A stretch of 29,490 bases of DNA, from IMG/VR virus record IMGVR_UViG_3300032213_002590, positions 1 to 29,490 of that record. The stretch is one strand, 5' to 3'. The notes beneath the pieces were generated by a model, which was not told the DNA's origin, searched no databases, and saw nothing but the letters and a program-made list of their open reading frames with translations. The DNA is from a virus. Positions 1-8,015 of this stretch are shown here, one piece after another. Position numbers and translations under genes: made by a program. The first letter of the stretch is position 1. The number at the start of each line of letters is the position of its first letter.

Positions 1-200
1 GAGCCTGGTAAGGGAGCCTGGAGCCTGGTAAGGGAGCCTGGAGCCTGGTAAGGGAGCCTGGAGCCTGGTAAGGGAGCCTGGAGCCTGGTAAGGGAGCCTG
101 GAGCCTGGTAAGGGAGCCTGGAGGCTAGTAAGGGAGCCTGGAGGCTAGTAAGGGAGCCTGGAGGCTAGTAAGGGAGCCTGGAGCCTGGTAAGGGAGCCAG
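1..200. repeat. 20-bp tandem repeat array, left end
   Basis: Ten head-to-tail 20-bp units. Units 1-6 (1-120) are identical, GAGCCTGGTAAGGGAGCCTG. Units 7-9 (121-180) carry two substitutions (GAGGCTAG...), and unit 10 (181-200) ends in CCAG before unique sequence begins. The array is richer in GC than the rest of the window and its top strand has regularly spaced GG/GGG tracts. No start codon, ribosome site or reading frame suggests coding. The same array closes the window, so this is probably one continuous array in a circular molecule, or a direct terminal repeat. The true copy number is uncertain because assemblers collapse such arrays. Confidence 0.97.
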
Positions 201-208
201 AAAACAGA

Positions 209-240
209 CAGTTTCACAGTTTCACAGTTTCACAGTTTGA
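209..240. repeat. four 8-bp direct repeats (CAGTTTCA)
   Basis: Three perfect copies of CAGTTTCA and a fourth ending TTGA sit head to tail between the 20-bp array and the first gene, ending 9 bp before its ATG. The position suggests a binding site for a regulator of the first operon, or simple microsatellite slippage. No clear -35/-10 pair is visible around it. Confidence 0.85.
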
Positions 241-249
241 GAGGTAGCT

Positions 250-459
250 ATGAGAATCGGGATCGAGTTTTTCGTTGTCACGGATTCAGTGACAAACAAA
301 AAAGGTCTGCGTATATACCCATACGTCGAGGCAACGGAGAAACAAAAGACAGTTTTAGCTGCTGGCGTAGCAATAATTTTGTTTGCAGGATCATTGCTTT
401 TCTTATCTTGCCAAACACCTGACCCTATTATCCAACCAACCGTAAATCTATTCCCATGA
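250..459 (+). CDS. small single-pass membrane protein
   Basis: A 69-aa protein with one hydrophobic segment at about residues 36-54 followed by a short Pro-rich tail (QTPDPIIQPTV). The ATG at 250 is preceded by GAGGT at a good distance. The stop overlaps the next start (ATGA at 456-459), which implies translational coupling. Its YVEATEKQ segment recurs, as YVEATPKQ, in the protein at 1025. The family was not recognised. The place at the head of a small-gene operon suggests an early or accessory role, which is inference. Confidence 0.75.
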   Translation: MRIGIEFFVVTDSVTNKKGLRIYPYVEATEKQKTVLAAGVAIILFAGSLLFLSCQTPDPIIQPTVNLFP

Positions 460-1028
460 AATCAACATTGCGTTGGTTATATCCTGAAGGAGCGTCAATT
501 ATCGACGCTATGCTATTCTCACGTGAAGAAGTAAGCAGCACACAGGACGAGTTTACAGAAATAGCAAACAAGCATCTAACGATCCTCGATCAGATACACG
601 ACATTCTAAAAGCACCAGAGATAACTCATCCCTGGTGGCATATCTATCTACGTGAAGAGGAAAAGCCATTTTTGGTGTGCTATCCTTTTGGACTCGCAAA
701 GACAAAGCCGTACAACGTGCGTATGTGTATGGATCGTTGTGAAAACAAAGAAATATATGAGGTTGAAATTGCCATACGCTACAACTTGCCTGGCAGTGGA
801 TATACCAATATCTTCCGACCAATTATATGCGACGGATATTTGTCTGTCGTGGATTATCACAGTGTTGCAGCATCTACGCAAGCTATTTTTCACAGCTTGT
901 TTCCTGATCACACTGCCAATATGATGCGCTACAATCCTGAAGTGTTATTCGATAGTGTCAGCGACTACTCAAGTCAACGAACGATACTACCAGTTTACAA
1001 CACACATAGGAAAAAGGCACTGCAATGA
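456..1028 (+). CDS. hypothetical protein, 190 aa
   Basis: A soluble 190-aa protein of mixed composition with no signal peptide or membrane segment. It is coupled at both ends by ATGA overlaps with its neighbours. Visible features are an acidic, aromatic-rich centre (HPWWHIYLREEEKPF) and a Cys pair (MCMDRCENKE) near residue 92. No family was recognised. The full-length frame and operon position support it as a real gene, and ORFs on the opposite strand here are shadows. Confidence 0.75.
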   Translation: MKSTLRWLYPEGASIIDAMLFSREEVSSTQDEFTEIANKHLTILDQIHDILKAPEITHPWWHIYLREEEKPFLVCYPFGLAKTKPYNVRMCMDRCENKEIYEVEIAIRYNLPGSGYTNIFRPIICDGYLSVVDYHSVAASTQAIFHSLFPDHTANMMRYNPEVLFDSVSDYSSQRTILPVYNTHRKKALQ

Positions 1029-1291
1029 AAATCAGCAATAAACTCTATAAACGAGTACAGGTAACCCTGCTAACCAAGCTCGCAGACGGTTCTTTGTTGT
1101 GGCCTGATGAAATAGCATACGTCGAGGCAACACCTAAACAAATTGCCTATGCTCACCCCAGGTGCGAATCGTGCCATCACTTTGATGAGTTCGGGGACTA
1201 TTGCAAACGTCAAGCAAATAACAAAAAACATCCACAAGAATACTGTTCACAACACACATCATTATTGGAGCCTTCTGATGAAATCTCGTAA
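1025..1291 (+). CDS. small Cys-rich (probable zinc-binding) protein
   Basis: An 88-aa protein. Its second half carries CESCHHFDEFGDYC followed by a further C and H (EYCSQH), a spacing that could bind one zinc ion. It starts in an ATGA overlap with the preceding gene. The YVEATPKQ segment near residue 33 resembles one in the protein at 250, with matching DNA (ACGTCGAGGCAAC). The zinc role is inferred from the cysteine pattern only. Confidence 0.7.
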   Translation: MKISNKLYKRVQVTLLTKLADGSLLWPDEIAYVEATPKQIAYAHPRCESCHHFDEFGDYCKRQANNKKHPQEYCSQHTSLLEPSDEIS

Positions 1292-1529
1292 AGCAGTCAC
1301 CATTACGTTATCGCAAGCAGCTATTGATGCGCTTGCAGTACTTTCAGCCCTCGATCATCGTAGCAAGTCGCAGCAGCTTGAGCATTTGATATTTGATGCA
1401 GTCGAAAAGAAAAATGTCAACGTGCCAGGCTATGCACCTACGAACAAGGTAGAAGAAGTAAAGCCAGAGCAGACAAAATCATTTGAGAGCATTGAAAGCT
1501 CCTATACGACAAATGGAACGATCGTATGA
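1278..1529 (+). CDS. ribbon-helix-helix type DNA-binding protein (candidate)
   Basis: An 83-aa protein whose first 45 residues fit the ribbon-helix-helix (CopG/Arc/MetJ-like) pattern: a short beta strand (KAVTITLS) followed by two helices (QAAIDALAVLSAL and KSQQLEHLIFDAVEK). The charged C-terminal half looks disordered. I chose ATG 1278 because GGAG lies at 1267-1270 and the overlap with the upstream gene is then only 14 bp; a longer frame from 1143 lies inside that gene. RHH proteins usually act as dimeric repressors, so this one may control its own operon or the phage's early genes. The assignment rests on pattern recognition alone. Confidence 0.7.
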   Translation: MKSRKAVTITLSQAAIDALAVLSALDHRSKSQQLEHLIFDAVEKKNVNVPGYAPTNKVEEVKPEQTKSFESIESSYTTNGTIV

Positions 1530-1747
1530 ACAAGAAACTAGTTCGCCAGATCAAAGTGTCTATGGCACTAGTTACATCTAGTCTCTTGGCACTCAGCTCT
1601 ATAGTGCTTGTCTACAAAATCGCGGTCAACGGTGATTATGTAACAGGTCTTCCAACATGGCTCAATATCGTTGTCACATTATGTCTGCTCGCACTCGGCG
1701 TAACATTCGCAAGGAGTATTGACGATGAACCACCAACAGAGCAATAA
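1526..1747 (+). CDS. two-pass small membrane protein
   Basis: A 73-aa protein with two hydrophobic stretches at about residues 12-31 and 44-62, a short loop (NGDYVTGLPTW) and an acidic tail (SIDDEPPTEQ). It starts in an ATGA overlap with the preceding gene. No family was recognised. A holin-like size and topology is possible, but the place in the small-gene operon rather than beside the lytic enzymes argues against a lysis role. Confidence 0.7.
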   Translation: MNKKLVRQIKVSMALVTSSLLALSSIVLVYKIAVNGDYVTGLPTWLNIVVTLCLLALGVTFARSIDDEPPTEQ

Positions 1748-2318
1748 CAATAGCAAGCCCACTCCAGAAGCGTATGTCAATCGTTACATACGCTTCGATC
1801 CACCTTCACGTATGCCCAGTCTATTGTGTCCCTGGAGCAATAGCGTACAGGAAGTCATAAATAGTTCTATGCGAATAGGCTGCGCTGTACTCGATGTGTA
1901 TCAGCCAGTGAAAGCCACTGAGATACGTGGTACAAATGCCAGGATGATGGTACGTGATTTTGTCAAGCCACCAGTTCGCGGTTTAGGTCTTTACGATCAA
2001 TTTTGCGTGTTTGAGCTTGACGATGAAGAATCAGCGTACAAGTTTATGGATGCGGTACTGTCAAAGACTGAGCATATAGGCCATAAAATCGAATATCTTG
2101 AAGGCAATACCGATCGCTGCAAGAGATTCGTGGTGCGATCAAAAGATGGCTATGTGCTTTACTGTACGACGAGCATCGGATCTAGATTCGATCCTGATAA
2201 TGACCAAGCAGCCGACCTATTCATTCACTGGCAGATTGACTACTATGCTCCGCGCAAGAGGAAATCAAATCACTCGACTACGGATCGCAACCTATTTGAC
2301 AGTGCAACGGCTGCTTGA
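1725..2318 (+). CDS. hypothetical protein, 197 aa
   Basis: A soluble 197-aa protein. ATG 1725 is preferred over a TTG at 1719 because AAGGAG (1711-1716) lies 8 bp upstream, one of the best ribosome sites in the window. The N-terminus is Asn/Gln-rich and probably flexible. The rest looks like a mixed alpha/beta domain with acidic stretches (ELDDEESAYKFMDAVL) and a basic tail (YAPRKRKSNH). No catalytic motif or family was recognised. Confidence 0.75.
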   Translation: MNHQQSNNNSKPTPEAYVNRYIRFDPPSRMPSLLCPWSNSVQEVINSSMRIGCAVLDVYQPVKATEIRGTNARMMVRDFVKPPVRGLGLYDQFCVFELDDEESAYKFMDAVLSKTEHIGHKIEYLEGNTDRCKRFVVRSKDGYVLYCTTSIGSRFDPDNDQAADLFIHWQIDYYAPRKRKSNHSTTDRNLFDSATAA

Positions 2319-2490
2319 CGAAGGATCGCAGCCCTCAGCAAAAGAGGCATTGAGGTATGTCATAGCCAAGGCCTATCAGAAAAATGTTCCTACAGGTTAC
2401 GATCATTTGTGTAACTTCGACCGAATCTATCGAGCATACAGGATTTTCAACTCCAGGCACAAGACGATTATCCAGAGTTACGTTGTCTAA
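2245..2490 (+). CDS. small basic helical protein, 81 aa
   Basis: The frame is open from 2098, but the upstream part lies out of frame inside the previous gene, so I place the start at the ATG at 2245 (MLRARGNQITRLRIATYL), which still overlaps that gene by 74 bp. The product is rich in Arg/Lys with two or three predicted helices (VQRLLDEG, AKEALRYVIAKAYQ, FDRIYRAYRIFN). It ends 52 bp before a strong terminator, so it is the last gene of the first operon. Start and reality are moderately sure; function unknown. Confidence 0.5.
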   Translation: MLRARGNQITRLRIATYLTVQRLLDEGSQPSAKEALRYVIAKAYQKNVPTGYDHLCNFDRIYRAYRIFNSRHKTIIQSYVV

Positions 2491-2542
2491 GAAACCACAA
2501 GAAACAAAGACAGATGCAAGCGTGACGATAGCACGATGATTT

Positions 2543-2577
2543 ATAGCCCCGTAGAGCGCAGTCTACGGGGCTATTTT
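2543..2577 (+). terminator. intrinsic terminator closing the first operon
   Basis: A perfect 13-bp stem, ATAGCCCCGTAGA (2543-2555) with TCTACGGGGCTAT (2562-2574), a 6-nt loop GCGCAG and a following T run. It separates the small-gene operon from the structural block. The reverse strand has no equally clear T tract, so it probably works mainly rightward. Confidence 0.9.
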
Positions 2578-2621
2578 ACTTTATAGCTCCCTTATCACCT
2601 GATCACGCGAGAATCATATAG

Positions 2622-2927
2622 ATGAAAAAAAGCAATCGTAGCACATATAGTATGGTCGGTGTGGTGCGCTGGCTCATGGGCAAGCATCGTAGCAAGCCTA
2701 GCGAAACTGTGAATGCTGTTATTCCCCTGAGAGATAGAGAAGTGTCTTCGTTGTACGACGACAATCCCGATAGAACCAACCTGCGTGTTCGCAAACGTAG
2801 GCATGGGCGCAGCGCACCGATAGATCATGTAGCCCACGAAGAACGCCGACACGAACGTATCAACTTATCAAAGTGGCTTTGTGAACCAATACGAGATCAC
2901 AAAATCAAACCGTTACGGTTACGGTAA
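2622..2927 (+). CDS. small highly basic protein
   Basis: A 101-aa Arg/Lys/His-rich protein with no hydrophobic segment apart from a short VGVVRWLM stretch near the N-terminus. It includes clusters such as RVRKRRHGRS. It is the first gene after the terminator at 2543 and overlaps the next gene by 47 bp. No family was recognised. Basic composition would suit a nucleic-acid-binding or virion-internal role, which is inference. The long overlap leaves some doubt that both starts are right. Confidence 0.55.
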   Translation: MKKSNRSTYSMVGVVRWLMGKHRSKPSETVNAVIPLRDREVSSLYDDNPDRTNLRVRKRRHGRSAPIDHVAHEERRHERINLSKWLCEPIRDHKIKPLRLR

Positions 2928-3591
2928 CGTATGGAGTCCGCAGTATCGCGGTTCTGCAAGCGTAGTGGGTGGACTGAGCGAGCCTTCAGGTCGTTTTGGC
3001 TGTTTGATTGTTGGTACACGTCCTGATCCTGGCACAAATGAAGAATCGTATTGTGCAGTTTATAGTGCAGCTAACAGGGCAGCAAACTATTTATTCCCGT
3101 ATGCTCCACTGAGTGAGAGCTATGAATACGGTGATATATCATCGTTGTTCAATTACTATGTATCAGGTGTTCGCGCTAACGCTATCCCTGAATACTATCC
3201 CTACAAGAATGAAAAGGGAGTAGTAGTTAATAAACACAACATGGCGGCTGTAATCAAATGGCTACAAGAGCGTATTCCTGCTCTTAAGAAGTACGCCAAG
3301 CCAGATGAGTTTATCAATTATATGTTCTACCACGCAGCGAACCTGTATAATCAGGATATGAAGAACTTTCGTCCTGATTTGTTGTGGCCTATTACGATTG
3401 ATAGTCGCAATCCCGGTCAGCCAGTGATGACTGAGTACTTCAAGAAAAAACAAGGTGAGATTCGAGAAGAATCTAATAAGGGAACAGGCATTGTTTCTGG
3501 TGTAAACGACTTGCTTTCTAATGTTTTGACGGTCATCGTTGTTGGTACAGCGATTTATTTCCTTGCACCAATAATTTTCTCACGTCGCTAA
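2881..3591 (+). CDS. tail-anchored putative virion protein, 236 aa
   Basis: A 236-aa protein with a soluble, Tyr-rich N-terminal region and one C-terminal membrane segment at about residues 213-230, ending in the basic tail FSRR. The start is GTG 2881; no in-frame ATG exists near the N-terminus. The stop overlaps the next ATG by one base (TAATG). The topology (bulk on one side of a membrane, anchor at the extreme C-terminus) is shared by at least six other proteins here and suggests an internal-membrane virion protein. No enzyme motif was recognised. Confidence 0.8.
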   Translation: MNQYEITKSNRYGYGNVWSPQYRGSASVVGGLSEPSGRFGCLIVGTRPDPGTNEESYCAVYSAANRAANYLFPYAPLSESYEYGDISSLFNYYVSGVRANAIPEYYPYKNEKGVVVNKHNMAAVIKWLQERIPALKKYAKPDEFINYMFYHAANLYNQDMKNFRPDLLWPITIDSRNPGQPVMTEYFKKKQGEIREESNKGTGIVSGVNDLLSNVLTVIVVGTAIYFLAPIIFSRR

Positions 3592-4145
3592 TGAAGACGT
3601 TAGTAAGAAATATCGGCAATGGCGATTCAGCGATCATGAAAACACTTGATCACATGATTCGCCTGGCTCGACGTGACGCTAGAACACCAGATGTGAAGAC
3701 TTTGGCAAAGCGATTGGCTTCCTCATGTACGTCTAGTGACATTAACTACCAAGAATACTGCAAAGTAAAGGCTGCATTCGACTGGGTAGTAGACAATATC
3801 ACGTATCGTTTTGATCATCAACACGTACAAGATTGGATCGAAGTCGATAACCCTAATACCACGGAGTTCCTCATCGCACCAAAACACCAACTTGGTGTGC
3901 TTGTAGGTGACTGCGATGATATGTCAATGATGCTCGCTGCTCTTTTAGGTGCGATGGGCTTTAGTGTCAAGTATAAGGTTATCGCATGGCGTGGTCAAGA
4001 ATACACTCATGTGTATGTCGAGGTTCTAATGCCAAACGCTGACGGTGAATACCGTTGGGTTCCTATGGATCCTGTTGCTGGCAAAAACGGTTTTGGCTGG
4101 GAAAAAGCCCCTGTAATTCGCAAACATCACGTAGACGTATTCTGA
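3591..4145 (+). CDS. transglutaminase-fold cysteine peptidase
   Basis: A 184-aa protein with the papain-like/transglutaminase-core pattern. A helix (KVKAAFDWVVDNITY, 58-72) precedes the catalytic Cys in GDCDDMSMMLAALL (C108), followed by His in YTHVYVEV (H140) and Asp in WVPMDPV (D160), in the order Cys-His-Asp and with usual spacing. Proteins of this family occur in many phage structural regions and may process virion proteins or cut peptidoglycan peptides. It lies between two tail-anchored proteins. It has no signal peptide or anchor of its own, so it may act inside the host or be packaged. The fold call is strong; the substrate is inference. Confidence 0.9.
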   Translation: MKTLVRNIGNGDSAIMKTLDHMIRLARRDARTPDVKTLAKRLASSCTSSDINYQEYCKVKAAFDWVVDNITYRFDHQHVQDWIEVDNPNTTEFLIAPKHQLGVLVGDCDDMSMMLAALLGAMGFSVKYKVIAWRGQEYTHVYVEVLMPNADGEYRWVPMDPVAGKNGFGWEKAPVIRKHHVDVF

Positions 4146-4152
4146 GGTAATC

Positions 4153-4404
4153 ATGTGTAACTGCAATAATGGCGTTAATGGTCTTGGTATTGACATTGAT
4201 TGGACGAAAATCGGTGTACAACAAGCATCAGATATCATTAAAAGGCTGCCAAATGAAGATTTGGTGACGATTCTAAAGGGCTTGCCTATTGATATTCAGC
4301 GTCAAATCTGTCAACAAGGCGTTACGCAAGAGGTAACTAGCTACATCCCTTGGATCGTAGGTGGTGGTGCTGTATTGCTTGTAGCATATTTCTTGATGAA
4401 GTAA
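4153..4404 (+). CDS. small tail-anchored protein with NGVNGLG motif
   Basis: An 83-aa protein. It begins MCNCNNGVNGLG, then has a helical segment (ASDIIKRLPNEDLVTILKGL) and a C-terminal membrane segment (WIVGGGAVLLVAYFLMK, residues 67-83) that runs to the last residue, a Lys. GAGG precedes the ATG. The VNGLG motif recurs in the proteins at 6968 and 18612, and the Gly-rich anchor ending in aromatic residues plus Lys recurs in several neighbours. Likely a minor virion membrane protein (inference). Confidence 0.8.
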   Translation: MCNCNNGVNGLGIDIDWTKIGVQQASDIIKRLPNEDLVTILKGLPIDIQRQICQQGVTQEVTSYIPWIVGGGAVLLVAYFLMK

Positions 4405-4408
4405 CGCT

Positions 4409-4624
4409 ATGACTGTTAAGCAGTACCTACAAGGTGCAATCAATTACATGAAAGCGACGTTACGTCCTACTGCATCTATTGAAATCGCTGAGGATAGGTA
4501 CTCAAAATGCTTGCAGTGCGACAAAAGAGCCACCTTTCCTCGTGAAAAATGCTCGTTATGTAACTGCTATTTGCCTCAAAAGACGCTTTTGGTAGATCAA
4601 CACTGTCCCATAGGACGCTGGTAA
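4409..4624 (+). CDS. small zinc-ribbon protein
   Basis: A 71-aa protein with the pattern C-x2-C (KCLQCD, about residue 34), C-x2-C-x-C (KCSLCNCYL, about 48) and a final CPIGRW. This 'CxxC...CxxCxC...CPxGxW' arrangement is a recurring small zinc-binding module in phage structural regions. The function is not established. It lies in the middle of the structural operon, with its stop overlapping the next ATG by one base (TAATG). Confidence 0.8.
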   Translation: MTVKQYLQGAINYMKATLRPTASIEIAEDRYSKCLQCDKRATFPREKCSLCNCYLPQKTLLVDQHCPIGRW

Positions 4625-6024
4625 TGAAACTTGTAACGCTTGAAGACAACTTTGGATCGCTTTCTGCTCCTACTAAGGGATCAGGATTGATCACATCGTC
4701 ATCACCATCGCAGAATAGCCCTACATCGTTGCGTAACGAAGTTCCGCACTTCTCTTGGCTTAACAACGATGATGTGTTGTATGATGCACTTGGTAGCGTT
4801 AATACACGAGTGCCAGGATCAGCATTTGGACTAATAATGCCAGAAACAACTAATAATTCTGGCTTTGGATTGTTCCGCAATCGTCACGACCGACCTATCG
4901 TCGTCGTTACAGAGACATATTCAGGCGATAACACAAATCCGATGTTCCGAAACCTGCAAGAAACAGGTGCATGGGGCAACGATCCAGTCATTATTGAAGT
5001 ACCTCGTGGTGAGGGTGGTGGTTACATGGAACGTACCATCTTCCCAAATATCCGCAACAAGGTCATTCCAGCATTGACGCGATTAGAAAATGAGGGAGCG
5101 AGTAATCGTTTGATCCTTGTCAAGATCGTAGGACGTCCAAGAACGTGGCGATATTTCGGTGAATTGGCCTTGCAATACGCAGAACTTGCGGTAAACCTGG
5201 CTATGGACTACGCAGCACCGTATGTAGGAAAGTTCCTAGACATCCCCGTAAGCGATTTTCTGAATCTTAAGCCATTCATCACATCGCTTGTTAAGGATCA
5301 ACCAGTAGATATTGGAAGCCTGGCACAAGCTGCAAGCCTTGTAGTGCCGTCAGACATACGACCGACTCTCGGTAAGGCTGCTGAATTCTATCAGAACGTA
5401 CAGCAAGGTCAATATACGGCAGCAGCTAAAGACCTCGGTGTTGATCTTAGTGGTGTAGATCGTATTCTAAATGACTTTGCCTCTGATGTGCCTGACGTAG
5501 CTGCTAAGACAGCACAAGGTATTTACATCATGGACACGATCAACCAAGTTCGTGGATCAATTAGAAGTGGTACAGCCAAGCAAGAAATCATCCAGAATGG
5601 CACGATCACAAAGACACCTGCGCTACAGAATCTGATTCTGAGTGCTATGAATACCACTACAGCAGCAGTACCTCGTGCAGTCGAGATCAGCGGTCTAACA
5701 GCTAAAGAGACAAGCGATCTTCAGTCAGCAAAGGAATGGCGTGGTATCTATCAAATCGCACATGGCGTACCAGTGACACCATGTTCTCTTGATCGTATTG
5801 CAGTTCGTGGACTTGTCGAACGCGCACGTGACCTTTATCAAAAGGGTTACAAGACGATGAATATGCCTTCTATCGTTCCTGCTGATAAGCGTGATTGTTT
5901 CTCCGACGAAATCAGAGCGCAAACAGGAATATCAACGACTGGTGGAAGTGGCAAGATTTCTCCAGTGTTCTTGATGGGCGTAGCTGGAGCAGCAGGTCTC
6001 GCATATTTCGCATTGAGGAAGTAA
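4624..6024 (+). CDS. large tail-anchored putative virion protein, 466 aa
   Basis: The largest protein of this block. Residues 1-120 are Ser/Asn-rich and probably flexible; a mixed alpha/beta domain follows (RPIVVVTETYSGD, NRLILVKIVGRPRTW), then a long helical region at about 170-430. The C-terminus carries a GGSG linker and one Gly/Ala-rich membrane segment (SPVFLMGVAGAAGLAYFALRK, from about 446) that ends in Arg-Lys. No catalytic motif or known family was recognised. The anchor matches those of the proteins at 4153 and 6597, so I infer a membrane-associated virion or assembly protein. Confidence 0.85.
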   Translation: MKLVTLEDNFGSLSAPTKGSGLITSSSPSQNSPTSLRNEVPHFSWLNNDDVLYDALGSVNTRVPGSAFGLIMPETTNNSGFGLFRNRHDRPIVVVTETYSGDNTNPMFRNLQETGAWGNDPVIIEVPRGEGGGYMERTIFPNIRNKVIPALTRLENEGASNRLILVKIVGRPRTWRYFGELALQYAELAVNLAMDYAAPYVGKFLDIPVSDFLNLKPFITSLVKDQPVDIGSLAQAASLVVPSDIRPTLGKAAEFYQNVQQGQYTAAAKDLGVDLSGVDRILNDFASDVPDVAAKTAQGIYIMDTINQVRGSIRSGTAKQEIIQNGTITKTPALQNLILSAMNTTTAAVPRAVEISGLTAKETSDLQSAKEWRGIYQIAHGVPVTPCSLDRIAVRGLVERARDLYQKGYKTMNMPSIVPADKRDCFSDEIRAQTGISTTGGSGKISPVFLMGVAGAAGLAYFALRK

Positions 6025-6585
6025 ATGTATATCCCGAATAACACGATGGACACATCACGACGCTATAGCTCTAGCTATAATGGCAAGAATAAGAGCAACA
6101 TTCGGTTGGCAGGTTCTTGTTGTCCGACCAGAAAGTGTGGATGTGGGCGTTATGGAAAATGTGGCTGCGGTGGATCACAACCTCGATACAACGCTGTGAC
6201 ACCAGGAGCAGCATCAGGACAGACAGCTACAATGATGATGCCTAACATCGTTATCAACGTGCAAAGTGGTAATCGTCGATCAAACGACTACACAGACGCT
6301 CATAACGCAAGCACATCGTACAGTCCTCAATCATCTGAGAACAATCCACTGTACTTCGCACCTACGAGTAGTGAACAAAATCCATTCTATACATCGTATG
6401 AGCATGGCGGTAACTACACGTCAGGTAGATACAGTAAGGATGCAGACGTTATTGCACCACAAGAGCCAGAAGTGCTGCCTATGATCCTATCGCCACGAGC
6501 AAAACAAGAAGCAGTTGATCGCAACATCAACCTCGGTGTAGCTCCTGAGCCTGTTGGTCGGGCTTTTCCTGTCGAATTTCCATAA
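6025..6585 (+). CDS. Cys/Gly-rich low-complexity protein
   Basis: A 186-aa hydrophilic protein. Near the N-terminus is an RRYSSSY motif, then a cysteine cluster CCPTRKCGCGRYGKCGCGG at about residues 32-50 that could bind metal or form disulfides. The middle is Asn/Ser/Tyr-rich with two near-repeats (NNPLYFAPTSSEQNPFY) and looks disordered. The start follows directly after the previous stop (TAAATG). No family was recognised; the place and RYSS motif tie it to the structural set. Confidence 0.75.
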   Translation: MYIPNNTMDTSRRYSSSYNGKNKSNIRLAGSCCPTRKCGCGRYGKCGCGGSQPRYNAVTPGAASGQTATMMMPNIVINVQSGNRRSNDYTDAHNASTSYSPQSSENNPLYFAPTSSEQNPFYTSYEHGGNYTSGRYSKDADVIAPQEPEVLPMILSPRAKQEAVDRNINLGVAPEPVGRAFPVEFP

Positions 6586-6596
6586 TAGGTATCAAG

Positions 6597-6956
6597 ATGT
6601 ACGCTAATCCTAATCCATCACAACTCTACGCACAAGGCAAAACGCTTTCTGGTAGCGACTTCATGCCTACGACGTTTACACCGGGTACGCTTAAGGCAGA
6701 TTCAGTCAAGTATTGGGGAGATACAAAGAATCCTTTTCCAAAAGGAAAGATTAGTATTCCTGGTACAGTAGATCAGTATGATCGTGCAGTACCATACGTT
6801 GAGTATGCTCCAGGTAATGAAAACAGAAATATTTACCTGCAACAAGATGGTCAGAAGCAGCAAAATGCAACAACAGAGCAAGAAGGTATGTCACCGTGGC
6901 TCTGGGTAGCGATCGCAGCAGCAGGCGGACTTGTACTATACTACGTAATTAAATAA
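6597..6956 (+). CDS. tail-anchored putative virion protein, 119 aa
   Basis: A 119-aa protein. The soluble part is rich in Pro, Tyr and Asn; residues about 98-118 form one membrane segment (SPWLWVAIAAAGGLVLYYV) ending in Ile-Lys. This is the same C-terminal anchor plan as its neighbours. The frame is well separated from the flanking genes (11-bp gaps). Function unknown; inferred structural. Confidence 0.8.
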   Translation: MYANPNPSQLYAQGKTLSGSDFMPTTFTPGTLKADSVKYWGDTKNPFPKGKISIPGTVDQYDRAVPYVEYAPGNENRNIYLQQDGQKQQNATTEQEGMSPWLWVAIAAAGGLVLYYVIK

Positions 6957-6967
6957 AAGGAATCACA

Positions 6968-8005
6968 ATGTATTGCAACAAGATGCCAAAAACAGGCATG
7001 AGCAATCGTTACAGTAGTATGTCAGGTCTTTCAGATGCTACCTACAACGATCAGAAGTACACATTTACCTTCCCGCAAGACCTTGCAAACGCATTAGAAG
7101 CAGCAAGTCGCTTTCTTAATGCTAACTCCAATGGTCAGGTAGGTACATACACAGTAGCAAATGCACCACAATATCCAGCGGTGTATCAGATCAACAATAA
7201 GCTCTACGCAGTCACACAGTACACGGATAGCATTCCGCAACTAGCGCGACGTGTATTCGGCCCAGGTCAAGGTCTTGTATGGACACCAAGTGCTTTACAG
7301 CGTGGTATTGAGTTTCTTGCGGTAGGTGAGATCGTAGCAAAGACTACATCAGTAACACCGAAGACACCTGATACAGACTGTCCACCTCCAGACAACTGTA
7401 CTGAGAAGTGGGTAGAAAAGACACTCTACGTCAGCTCCAAGCCAAACAAGGATGCTATCGAGATTCCAGTAGCGTTCAAGAAATTGGTTTGCGAAGGTGA
7501 ATCAACTGAAGATCCACAAGTTGACTGCGAAGAATTGCTCAAGGCTCTTCAAGAATCGGTCAGCGAAGGTCAAGTTCCTGGTATGGTCAACGGACTCGGT
7601 GCTGTACCAGCAAATCTTCCACCAGATTGGTGTAAGGACTGTGAAGAAAAGCTCGTCAAGGCATCTGCTTACGTTACAGACTATGCAGTTAAAGGATCAA
7701 AGCCTTTTAAGGTAAAGGTAAAGGTTCTTGTCTGCGAAACATCGGCAGATCCTAAGATCGACTGCGAAGAAGTTGTCAAGGCTCTTGGCGCAGGTCTACG
7801 TTCTAAGAAGTCTAAGACAGTCAACGGATTGTCTGAAGCAACGATTGACACATCAAAATCTTCTGATTCTAAGTCTTCAGGCAAGGAGTTTGACGAAGAA
7901 GAAAAGCGTCTGACCCCTGAAAAGCAAGTACAAGCTGCTGGTTTCCCTTGGTGGATGTGGCTGGTTCTTGGTGGAACAGCAGTGTACGCTGCGCGAAAAC
8001 TGTAA
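6968..8005 (+). CDS. tail-anchored protein with two copies of a Cys domain
   Basis: A 345-aa protein; AAAGGA precedes the ATG. Residues 1-25 contain RYSSMSGLS. Residues about 30-125 form one domain (ARRVFGPGQG, FLAVGEI) that might be LysM-like, though weakly. Two copies of a small domain follow, at about 138-196 (C138, C144, C175, C187) and 222-277 (C222, C225, C256, C266), each ending in a DCEE..KAL helix. Each copy is followed by a VNGL[GS] motif (207-211, 285-289). After an acidic stretch comes the anchor FPWWMWLVLGGTAVYAARKL (326-345). The same Cys domain recurs in the protein at 23091. Probably an exposed virion protein anchored in membrane; function unknown. Confidence 0.85.
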   Translation: MYCNKMPKTGMSNRYSSMSGLSDATYNDQKYTFTFPQDLANALEAASRFLNANSNGQVGTYTVANAPQYPAVYQINNKLYAVTQYTDSIPQLARRVFGPGQGLVWTPSALQRGIEFLAVGEIVAKTTSVTPKTPDTDCPPPDNCTEKWVEKTLYVSSKPNKDAIEIPVAFKKLVCEGESTEDPQVDCEELLKALQESVSEGQVPGMVNGLGAVPANLPPDWCKDCEEKLVKASAYVTDYAVKGSKPFKVKVKVLVCETSADPKIDCEEVVKALGAGLRSKKSKTVNGLSEATIDTSKSSDSKSSGKEFDEEEKRLTPEKQVQAAGFPWWMWLVLGGTAVYAARKL

Positions 8006-8015
8006 TCTCTTTTAC

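Noticed and set aside
1-200. CRISPR array at the left end
   Set aside because: The units are contiguous 20-bp repeats with no variable spacers, and no cas genes are present.
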